A DNA stretch of 64,000 bases, from contig OZ271831.1 in assembly GCA_965601455.1 (NCBI GenBank), positions 4,216,001 through 4,280,000 of the forward strand, in the 5' to 3' direction. Below are positions 57,065 to 64,000 of this stretch, in pieces; position 1 is the first letter of the stretch; each line of letters begins with the position of its first letter. The notes below the pieces were generated by a model. It was not told the origin of the DNA, made no database searches, and was given only the letters and a program-made list of their open reading frames with translations. Both the position numbers and the translations under genes were made by a program. Source of the DNA: JANQEU01 sp965601455 (lineage in GTDB: Bacteria; Bacteroidota; Bacteroidia; Cytophagales; Cyclobacteriaceae).

Positions 57065-57784
57065 TTAGTTCAGGCGTACGAGTTCAGATACTTTCGTCAG
57101 AATTTCCCTCTCCAACTTAATCGCTTCCGGAAAGAGTATCTCGTTTTCTATCTGTGCATGATATAGGATCTCCCTATCGAAAGCCTTTATTTCCTTGATA
57201 ACTACACCGGTTATTAAATCCTCTACCTTAATTTCAGATAAAAGGTTTCGAATACCTTCCATCTCATCTTCATCGAGGTGGTGATCTCTCATTTCCTTTA
57301 GTGAGAATGCTGACTGGTGGGCAAAATGATGAAATTTTTTATCCTTTCTAGTTTGAAGAAGATGATTTATATACTGGAACAGTTTGTCCTCCTCTTCATA
57401 CACGTGCTTGATAAAGTCCTCAACAAAAAGTGGAAACACCGCCTTGAGATCTTTAGTATTCTCACACCTATCGGGTATCTTACTAATAAGGTTCGCGATA
57501 TAGGGAAGGAAGTCCTTTATATAAGTGTGATGAGCAAAACGTAGATACTCCAGCGTGAGTTTTAGGGGATAGGACTGGATTTCTGAAATCGGAATTCTTG
57601 AAGTTGAGTCAAATTGATAAAAACTGCGTATCAGGCGACTCTTAGAGATCCCTCGATCCGAACATAAGGCTCCTAAGGTATGGTGTTCAAACTCGTAAAA
57701 CTCGATCCCCAGGTACTTCAACGCCCTGCCGTAGATGTAGTTTTCATCTACAATTTCTCCAATCTTACGATCCAACACACTCAT
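57065..57784 (-). CDS. Hemerythrin-like protein with degenerate ScdA/RIC N-terminal domain
   Basis: A 239-residue cytoplasmic protein. The C-terminal two thirds form a hemerythrin/RIC-like four-helix domain with likely di-iron ligands: His in LRFAHHTYIKDFLP, HVYEEEDKLF, HHFAHQS, RDHHLDEDEMEGI and HAQIENEILFPEA. The N-terminal 50 residues resemble the ScdA_N/DUF542 domain (YGRALKYLGIEFYEF), but the CC pair expected after GIEF is replaced by YE. Family members repair Fe-S clusters after nitrosative or oxidative stress; this one may have a modified function. It heads the hemerythrin-ruvX-def-aminotransferase-amidase run. Confidence 0.75.
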   Translation of the reverse strand: MSVLDRKIGEIVDENYIYGRALKYLGIEFYEFEHHTLGALCSDRGISKSRLIRSFYQFDSTSRIPISEIQSYPLKLTLEYLRFAHHTYIKDFLPYIANLISKIPDRCENTKDLKAVFPLFVEDFIKHVYEEEDKLFQYINHLLQTRKDKKFHHFAHQSAFSLKEMRDHHLDEDEMEGIRNLLSEIKVEDLITGVVIKEIKAFDREILYHAQIENEILFPEAIKLEREILTKVSELVRLN

Positions 57785-57823
57785 TAATCGTCAAATATAA
57801 AAATTCCAATGTTCAACTTATTA

Positions 57824-57831
57824 AAACGTTT
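57824..57831. promoter_or_regulatory. AAACGTTT palindrome between the hemerythrin-like and S41 genes
   Basis: Core of a LacI-type site (TTAAAACGTTTCCA, one mismatch to TGNAANCGNTNNCA). It sits about 40 bp upstream of the hemerythrin-like gene and beyond a minus-strand TATATTTG (57792-57799). An 8-bp core can arise by chance. Confidence 0.3.
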
Positions 57832-57893
57832 CCATTTTTAATTACGTTAAGGCACTATTGACTTTTTCAAATTCAATTCTCGATTTTTGACAG

Positions 57894-59513
57894 ATGAACT
57901 CGAAGCAATCCATCAGATTACCTTTATATATAGGCCTTGCCATCGCTTTTGGCGTATTCATTGGCGCAGAAATGGCCGGTGGAAAGGATAAACCAGAATT
58001 ACTTAAAAGCCTATATAAGCTTAGACAGGTAATTACTTTCATTGAAAATGATTACGTAGACCAGGTAGACACGGAAGAGCTAATCGAGGAAGTAATCGAA
58101 GATATGCTGGTGAATCTTGATCCACACTCAGTTTATATCTCCGCTGAAGAGCTTAAGCTTTCCCAGGGACAACTTCAAGGCAACTATGAAGGAATCGGCA
58201 TAGAATTCAATATTTTCAAAGACACTGTCTACGTAGTTTCTCCATTGAGCGGGGGGCCTTCGGAAAAACTGGGGCTTGAGTCGGGTGATAAAATTATAAA
58301 AGTAGATGGCGAAAATATTGCCGGGATTGGAATAACCAACAGAGGAGTGCGTAGGCGGTTACTGGGACCCAAGGGATCAGAAGTAAAGGTGAGCGTAGTT
58401 AAAGGAGGCGGTGATGGCCTGACGGTTGAATATACCATTGAAAGGGACGTTATTCCAACTTATTCAGTGGATATCCACTACATGATAGATGACGAAATTG
58501 GCTATATCAAAGTTAGTAGATTCGCCGCAACTACATTCCTGGAATTCAAAGAAGCCTTATACAAATTACAGGAACAGGGAATGACCAAATTGGTCCTGGA
58601 TCTAACCGGAAATCCAGGCGGTTACATGGATCGAGCGGTAGACATGGTCGATGAATTCCTGGCTGGTAACGAATTGATCGTTTATACGCAGGGGAAAGAA
58701 TCCAAATACAATGGACGAGACATTTCAAAAAGGGATGGTGATTTTGAAGAAGGACCACTTATTGTGCTCATCGACGAAGGATCAGCTTCCGCCTCTGAAA
58801 TTGTTTCTGGAGCGCTTCAAGACCATGACCGCGCATTGATCGTGGGTCGAAGAAGCTATGGAAAAGGACTGGTACAACTTCCCATATCCTTAAATGATGG
58901 TTCGGAGTTACGACTAACAATATCCAGGTACTACACTCCATCGGGAAGGTGCATTCAGAAACCTTACTCGGACGATATAGAAAACTACCACCGTGAATAT
59001 GTAAATAGATTTTCCAGTGGAGAGGTGTTTGTAGAGGACAGTGTACAGGTAAATGATTCCCTGGTTTATAAAACATCAGGAGGAAGAACGGTATATGGTG
59101 GAGGTGGCATCATACCTGATGTATTTGTTCCATTTGATACCACAGGTAATACCCGCTACTTCAATCGCCTGTTTCAATCGAACACAGTTGCAGAGTTTGC
59201 TTTGCATTATTATGAATCCAACGGAAGTGATCTGGAGGCTCAGGGTTTGGATTCATTTATAAGTGATTTCCAGGTTACCGATGACATGCTTAGAAAAATA
59301 ACTTCGGAGGCCGTTGAGAACGGTGTTCCTTTCAGCGAAAAGGCATTCCAGCTCTCAAAAGAAAAACTTCGAATTTATGTAAAGGCTTTTATCGGTCGAA
59401 GGGTTTGGAACAACGATGCATTTTATCCGGTCATCCATAAAGACGATGAGATCCTTCAGCGAGCCATCCAGCTCTTTGATGAAGCTTCAGAATTAGCTTC
59501 ATTAAATCCTTAA
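57894..59513 (+). CDS. C-terminal processing protease, S41 family, second copy
   Basis: Second S41 protease, 539 residues. N-terminal signal anchor (about 8-25), a helical segment with MLVNLDPHSVYISAEEL, PDZ domain (about 95-180, GIGIEF and SPLSGGPSEKLGLESGD), and the catalytic core with Ser299 in EGSASASE and Lys324 in SYGKGLVQL, a 25-residue spacing. The C-terminal part differs from the copy at 16894. It likely works in the periplasm on envelope proteins or regulators. It is divergent from the hemerythrin-like gene and convergent with glycogen synthase, overlapping it by 4 bp. Confidence 0.94.
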   Translation: MNSKQSIRLPLYIGLAIAFGVFIGAEMAGGKDKPELLKSLYKLRQVITFIENDYVDQVDTEELIEEVIEDMLVNLDPHSVYISAEELKLSQGQLQGNYEGIGIEFNIFKDTVYVVSPLSGGPSEKLGLESGDKIIKVDGENIAGIGITNRGVRRRLLGPKGSEVKVSVVKGGGDGLTVEYTIERDVIPTYSVDIHYMIDDEIGYIKVSRFAATTFLEFKEALYKLQEQGMTKLVLDLTGNPGGYMDRAVDMVDEFLAGNELIVYTQGKESKYNGRDISKRDGDFEEGPLIVLIDEGSASASEIVSGALQDHDRALIVGRRSYGKGLVQLPISLNDGSELRLTISRYYTPSGRCIQKPYSDDIENYHREYVNRFSSGEVFVEDSVQVNDSLVYKTSGGRTVYGGGGIIPDVFVPFDTTGNTRYFNRLFQSNTVAEFALHYYESNGSDLEAQGLDSFISDFQVTDDMLRKITSEAVENGVPFSEKAFQLSKEKLRIYVKAFIGRRVWNNDAFYPVIHKDDEILQRAIQLFDEASELASLNP

Positions 59514-61345
59514 TCATTTCGATCCAGGGCAAGCTTGTGAGCAAAATCGTAGAATTTGCCAAGATTCTCCCAATCAAATATTGGGGAAGCGGCTTCTGCA
59601 TTATTTCGTAGATTTATTCTATCTCTTCTACTCAACTTGACAAATCTATACATGATATCGGCTAACTGATTTGCCGCCTCGTCGAATGATTTTTGGTGCC
59701 TTCTGACCACGTACATTCCTTTCTTCTCGTAGTCTTTTGTATTCTTGATAAGAAAGTCGCCAAAACCAGAAAGGTCACTAGTCACTGAAGGAACTCCACT
59801 AGCAATACACTCTAAGGGTGTATAACCCCATGGCTCATAGTAGCTTGGAAATACTCCCAAATGGCATCCTCTTACGAATGCAGGATAATCCATGGCGAAT
59901 AGAGGATTCGTGTAATTGATAAAATCCGGATGATAAACAACTTTCACTCGATCATGTTCATTGTTTATCATATTGGATGATCGGAGAAAATTCAATATCT
60001 CATCCTTGCTATCGTCATGAAGATTATGAGTCACAACTGCAGGCATATTGGATGATTTCCAGCTTTGGAGTGTTCTTCTATATCTCAAACGCCAATAGTC
60101 ATCCACAAAATCTCTCATCCCAGGAAGTTTCGTGTCCTCGGTAGACATGGCTGTGAACATTAACTTCTCCTTAATCTGTTCAGTGATCTTATCCAGAGTT
60201 TGCTTGAACTCTTCGAGCATTGCTCGAGATTGAAGTATGCCCGGATTAATTGAAGAGTATGGTTTTTTGGTTATAAAGAACATGATAATGGTCATATCCG
60301 AATTCTCTTCTTTCAATCGGTGATTAAGCCTTGCCAGTGCTTCAAGTGAAAGATCGTAGCCCTTATTCAAGTATTCATAACGACCGGACGTGAAGAAATA
60401 AAGAGTTTTATCCAGGTCAAACGTGTAGTTGCTAAAGAAGTGCGCAATTGTAAATTGATGGATTTGGTGCTTAAACTCATTATGTAAATTCTGAAACTCA
60501 TGAAGCGCTTCGAATCTCATGTTATTGAGTCCATTTGGAAGAATCATATCCGGGTCTCGTCCCAGTAGATGTCGACACTCTGCCGCAGTTACCTCGGATA
60601 CAGTGGTAAAAACATGCGATGAATGAGCTGCGGCTCTCTCAAGTCCAACTTGAGGCTCGATATTAAAATGTTGTGCCTCCTTCTGCCAATCCAGGAAAGG
60701 GAGGTGATCATAAAACATTGGATCGTTCATGGCCAAATACCTTCCCAACATAGTGGCATGGGTAGTGAAAACCGTAGTTATTGGAATTTTATCCTTTCTT
60801 AACTCAGGTAACCCGGATGCACACATCCATTCATGAAAATGGGCAATAATCCTTTTATCTGTGTATTCACCGGTAGCTAACTCACTTATGAATATTCGGA
60901 CAAACTCTCCAAACATGGCAACATCATTAAGGAGAAAATCGCCTTCTGGCATAGAAATCCCATGATGTTCCCACAGATAGTATTTGATTTCACCTAAACG
61001 GGATAGCATGGAACTATTATCTAGCAACACTACTTTCGGACGACCACTAACCAACCAAACTCCATAGTATACACCGAGGCCACTATCTCTCAGTTTTTTC
61101 ACCGCCTTGAAGATTGGATCCTTGGAATCTTCAATGGGTTCAAATTCAGTCGAGACATTATGAGGAATATATGGTCCAATTAGGCAATAGTTGTTCCCCC
61201 ATTTTTTGACATTGGTTGGCACTTTTGATCGAACAACAGTATAAATACCTCCAACCTGATTTAATACTTCCCAGGCTATTTCCAGTAGAAAAGAACCGCG
61301 GATCTCTTTCTTGGTGATTCTCTTAGGAACTTGGGTTTCTGCCAT
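59510..61345 (-). CDS. Glycogen synthase, GT3 (eukaryote-type GYS)
   Basis: UDP- or ADP-glucose-dependent glucan synthase of 611 residues. It belongs to the GT3 family of animal and fungal enzymes, not the GT5 GlgA family: the N-terminus has LLEIAWEVLNQVGGIYTVVRSKVP, and the C-terminus has PSYYEPWGYTPLECIASGVPSVTSDLSGFG with the nucleotide-sugar-binding Glu. GT3 synthases are known in Bacteroidota. The enzyme would extend alpha-1,4-glucan. No branching enzyme, phosphorylase or glgC gene is in the window. Its upstream region (61346-61609) is shared with the divergent membrane protein gene. Confidence 0.92.
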   Translation of the reverse strand: MAETQVPKRITKKEIRGSFLLEIAWEVLNQVGGIYTVVRSKVPTNVKKWGNNYCLIGPYIPHNVSTEFEPIEDSKDPIFKAVKKLRDSGLGVYYGVWLVSGRPKVVLLDNSSMLSRLGEIKYYLWEHHGISMPEGDFLLNDVAMFGEFVRIFISELATGEYTDKRIIAHFHEWMCASGLPELRKDKIPITTVFTTHATMLGRYLAMNDPMFYDHLPFLDWQKEAQHFNIEPQVGLERAAAHSSHVFTTVSEVTAAECRHLLGRDPDMILPNGLNNMRFEALHEFQNLHNEFKHQIHQFTIAHFFSNYTFDLDKTLYFFTSGRYEYLNKGYDLSLEALARLNHRLKEENSDMTIIMFFITKKPYSSINPGILQSRAMLEEFKQTLDKITEQIKEKLMFTAMSTEDTKLPGMRDFVDDYWRLRYRRTLQSWKSSNMPAVVTHNLHDDSKDEILNFLRSSNMINNEHDRVKVVYHPDFINYTNPLFAMDYPAFVRGCHLGVFPSYYEPWGYTPLECIASGVPSVTSDLSGFGDFLIKNTKDYEKKGMYVVRRHQKSFDEAANQLADIMYRFVKLSRRDRINLRNNAEAASPIFDWENLGKFYDFAHKLALDRND

Positions 61346-61609
61346 GCTTTTTTTGATTTTATCGAAATCTAATGAATAGAACTGAATTCATATGAAATCC
61401 AAAAAACAAATTAAATAACTGGAATTAATTCCAAGTTTTTTTACAAATAACGCGTTTGTTTTTTGGTGACTAAATCATGTTTTGTCCGTCTACCGAAAAA
61501 AAAATTACGATTTATATGAATTCTATAAGGGAAATAGTGTTATCCATATGTTAGTAATTCATTTTAAGATTGCTTATTCAAGTATAACTTTACATCACAC
61601 TTAAGAGTT
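61346..61609. promoter_or_regulatory. Divergent control region of glycogen synthase and membrane protein
   Basis: 264 bp of AT-rich DNA. It holds two palindromes: TGGAATTAATTCCA at 61420-61433 and AACGCGTT at 61449-61456. No clear TTTG/TAnnTTTG promoter pair could be set for either gene. Confidence 0.35.
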
Positions 61610-62539
61610 ATGATGGACATCGATAAAGAATCGTACGTTAACTTCCTAGGAAGTTGGGGTCAGATTTGTTTCATTTTATTTATAGTAATGCTAGGACTTG
61701 CATTGCTATCTTTCCTAATGTATCGGTATAGATACTCCTCGGCGAAAGACTACAAAGCCAAATTCGATTTGGCATCCCAGTCTGAGATCAGCTCTATGCT
61801 TACCACGCAATATTTGATCGCTGCGGGTATTTTCTTTTTAACAATCACGTTGAAAGATGATACGGTTGAACTCCATGTTGTATGGTTTTTCATCAGGATT
61901 TTTATTGCTTTTGCTTTTGCCACTCTCTGGGGCTACGTGGCTTTTTTGGTATTCAAATACTACTATCCCGGTCCTCTAAGTAAGAAACTGGAAAGACTTC
62001 GATATACACCTAGGATCAATCCTCATACGGGAAATAAGATGAAACTCCTCAGTGAGGAGGAAGAGGATGCCTACCTGGATGAAGGTCAGCAAGCCGAAGA
62101 AAACGTATTTTCAGTTGATTATGATGTATGGATAGACCCGATTTCAGGTGATACACACATCGAGAAATATAAAGGCCACCTTATTGCCCATGAATGTGAC
62201 CGATGTGGTTTCCAAACTTTGCGTTTAGTTAAAGAAGACGTTATCCAGGAGGCCACAGAAACTCAAGACGGAGAAGTACAACAAGAATTCAACTGCTCGT
62301 ATTGCGGAAGAATCAAGAGAAAGACCGTTAAGATATCGAAGAAACTAAAAGAAGACTTCTCGAACAGACGTCTTATCGACGATCCTTTGCGATACGATAA
62401 GCGCATCCAAATGATCAAGCTTGAAATTCATACAAAAGGAGATGCAAAGATTTTTGAATTCCAAAATATGGATCAAATCAAACACTTCCTGGATGAGTTT
62501 GATTTAGAGAAACTGGAAGAAGAAGTCGTTGACTATTAA
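61610..62539 (+). CDS. Membrane protein with cytoplasmic zinc-ribbon domain
   Basis: A 309-residue protein I cannot name. It has three predicted membrane helices (about 17-38, 62-80, 91-117), then an acidic segment (148-165) and a C-terminal soluble domain. The domain contains a zinc ribbon with four Cys: CDRC (196-199) and CSYC (229-232), followed by a basic stretch. Two adjacent ATG codons are possible starts (61610 or 61613). It overlaps the SLC13 gene by 11 nt, suggesting co-expression and perhaps a joint role. Confidence 0.7.
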   Translation: MMDIDKESYVNFLGSWGQICFILFIVMLGLALLSFLMYRYRYSSAKDYKAKFDLASQSEISSMLTTQYLIAAGIFFLTITLKDDTVELHVVWFFIRIFIAFAFATLWGYVAFLVFKYYYPGPLSKKLERLRYTPRINPHTGNKMKLLSEEEEDAYLDEGQQAEENVFSVDYDVWIDPISGDTHIEKYKGHLIAHECDRCGFQTLRLVKEDVIQEATETQDGEVQQEFNCSYCGRIKRKTVKISKKLKEDFSNRRLIDDPLRYDKRIQMIKLEIHTKGDAKIFEFQNMDQIKHFLDEFDLEKLEEEVVDY

Positions 62540-63965
62540 AAGGAAGACATTAAGCGGTCTGATTCTTGGTCCGACCGCTTTTTTGTTTATTCTAGTCTTT
62601 CACCCTTTTCAGGATTTAAGTTCGGACGCTAACGCTACGCTGGCGGTAACCTGCTGGGTAGCCTTATGGTGGATGGGAGAATTCATTCCTATCTATGCTA
62701 CTGCCCTGCTTCCCATTGTTCTACTCCCTTTGACTGGAGCCGCGCCGATAGACCAAACGACAATGGCTTACGGGGACAAGATGCTTTTCTTATTCATGGG
62801 GGGATTCATCATTGCGATTGCCATGGAAAAATGGGACTTGCACAAACGTATTGCCCTCAATATTATAAAGACTGTTGGCAGTAATCCTGACCGAATTATT
62901 CTTGGTTTCATGATAGCAACAGGTCTGCTATCAATGTGGATATCCAACACGGCCACTACACTGATGATGGCCACTATCGCAATGGCAATCGTTACACAAA
63001 CTTCAGAACAAGTGGGTAACACCGGAAACGACTTCTTCAAAAGCATGCTTCTTGGCGTGGCTTACTCAGCATCTGTCGGTGGTGTTGCCACTTTAGTAGG
63101 CACTCCAACCAACCCAATTTTTGTTGCTGTAGCTAGTGACTTGTATGATGTTGATGTTCCATTTGTTAATTGGATGTTATTCGCTCTTCCATTCAGTGTC
63201 CTTGTTATATTCCTCACCTGGATTTATCTGACTAAAATCGCCTACAAGTCAAAGAATGTTGACCTGAAGATGAGCTCCAATGTTATCGAAAGAGAGCTGG
63301 ATAAACTGGGTCCTATGAAATACGAAGAGAAGGCGGTGGCTTGGGTATTCGGAATAACCGCATTTTTATGGATTACCAGAACATTTTTCCTCGGAAGAAT
63401 CATACCAGAATTGAATGATACGACCATTGCAATTGCAGCTGGTGTCAGTTTATTTCTAGTCCCCTCCAAAAAAGAAGATTCTTTGGGCTTGATTTCATGG
63501 GGGGAAGCGGTCAAACTTCCATGGGGTGTTATCATCTTATTTGGTGGTGGACTTTCAATTGCTGCAGCCTTCCGAAGTTCCGGATTAGCTGAATGGTTTG
63601 GTCAGCAACTGGTATCCCTGGATGCTTTACCACTTTTTGCCATTATACTTTTGGTTACCTTAATTGTGAATTTCCTTACAGAGGTTACTTCCAATGTGGC
63701 TACGGCGTCTATCATACTCCCCGTACTGGCCGCTTTTTCAGAAGCCATTGGAATTCATCCCTTTTTATTAATGGTGCCCGCGACTATGGCGGCTTCGTGT
63801 GCGTTCATGCTACCGGTTGCGACAGCACCTAATGCCATTGTTTTCGGATCAGGAAAGCTAAAAGTTGGAGATATGGCGAAAACCGGCTTCCTTCTAAACT
63901 TGATTAGTTCATTTCTTATCAGCCTAATTGGTTACAGCTTCCTTTCGCTGGCTCTTGATCTTTGA
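62529..63965 (+). CDS. SLC13/DASS family sodium:anion symporter
   Basis: Inner-membrane carrier of 478 residues with about 11-12 hydrophobic helices. It carries the two DASS substrate motifs: ISNTATTLMM (SNT, about 139-148) and TSNVATASIILP in the C-terminal half. Substrates in the family are di- and tricarboxylates such as succinate, malate and citrate, or sulfate; the SNT form fits dicarboxylates. The start is a TTG at 62529, overlapping the upstream gene by 11 nt; no ATG is available before the first helices. The gene ends 35 bp before the window edge. Confidence 0.92.
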   Translation: MTIKRKTLSGLILGPTAFLFILVFHPFQDLSSDANATLAVTCWVALWWMGEFIPIYATALLPIVLLPLTGAAPIDQTTMAYGDKMLFLFMGGFIIAIAMEKWDLHKRIALNIIKTVGSNPDRIILGFMIATGLLSMWISNTATTLMMATIAMAIVTQTSEQVGNTGNDFFKSMLLGVAYSASVGGVATLVGTPTNPIFVAVASDLYDVDVPFVNWMLFALPFSVLVIFLTWIYLTKIAYKSKNVDLKMSSNVIERELDKLGPMKYEEKAVAWVFGITAFLWITRTFFLGRIIPELNDTTIAIAAGVSLFLVPSKKEDSLGLISWGEAVKLPWGVIILFGGGLSIAAAFRSSGLAEWFGQQLVSLDALPLFAIILLVTLIVNFLTEVTSNVATASIILPVLAAFSEAIGIHPFLLMVPATMAASCAFMLPVATAPNAIVFGSGKLKVGDMAKTGFLLNLISSFLISLIGYSFLSLALDL

Positions 63966-64000
63966 GTCACGTTTATTCGCGACGTAAACGCCAAGAATGA

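Noticed and set aside
16894..59513. The two S41 proteases as a recent duplication
   Set aside because: They share only the catalytic and PDZ motifs; C-terminal parts and contexts differ, so they are old paralogues found in most Bacteroidota.
63970..63990. CGTTTA/TAAACG hairpin after the SLC13 gene as terminator
   Set aside because: Only 6 bp with a 9-nt loop and no T run before the window ends.

Overview
The window reads as chromosomal DNA from a free-living, probably marine, member of the Bacteroidota, most likely Cytophagales-like. Evidence: a SusC/SusD pair, several promoters of the Bacteroidota form TTTG (or TTG)-N19-21-TAnnTTTG, a DUF2480 gene, many lipoproteins with a Leu/Ser-x-Cys lipobox, and a eukaryote-type (GT3) glycogen synthase. 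The genus is not determined. Almost all genes lie on the minus strand in long, tightly packed or overlapping runs.

Layout. 1-1591: RNase Y (+). 1642-3931: a GMC oxidoreductase with its Tat-type small subunit. 4069-9647: a six-gene minus run with a BIG2/DM13 lipoprotein, an outer-membrane barrel, an Nramp-like carrier and the three 5-oxoprolinase subunits pxpA-B-C. 9648-15690: one rRNA operon (16S, tRNA-Ile, 23S, 5S; minus) with decayed 5S copies and duplicated terminators at its 3' end. 15690-19106: rpmH-rnpA-S41 protease-tsaB-DUF2480. 19183-28854: glpK-glpD-amylosucrase-GH13 glucosidase-ROK sugar kinase-glycerophosphodiesterase-PfkB kinase. 29069-29152: tRNA-Leu. 29185-47774: a SusC-SusD-led locus with three large VCBS/UnbV lipoproteins, a GyrI-like protein, a PAP2/haloperoxidase-like lipoprotein and a GH37 trehalase, with a divergent LacI regulator. 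49042-51801: a secreted unknown, a G3E (CobW/COG0523) GTPase with a probable Zur-type operator, and tRNA-Val. 51802-57784: DUF2461, murF, omega-amidase, aminotransferase, peptide deformylase, ruvX and a hemerythrin-like protein. 57894-63965: a second S41 protease, glycogen synthase, a membrane zinc-ribbon protein and an SLC13 carrier.

How the genes may work together. The 19-48 kb region looks like a scavenging system for small compatible-solute sugars. The trehalase splits trehalose. Amylosucrase uses sucrose, giving fructose and glucan. The GH13 enzyme could release glucose from alpha-glucosides, possibly glucosylglycerol. The ROK kinase would phosphorylate the free hexose. GlpK, GlpD and the glycerophosphodiesterase would feed glycerol and glycerol-3-phosphate to glycolysis. 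Glycogen synthase at 60 kb could store surplus carbon. LacI-type palindromes with an AAACGTTT core sit in front of both susC/lacI and glpK, so one regulator may control both halves; this is inference.

No CRISPR array, transposase, prophage or toxin-antitoxin pair was seen.
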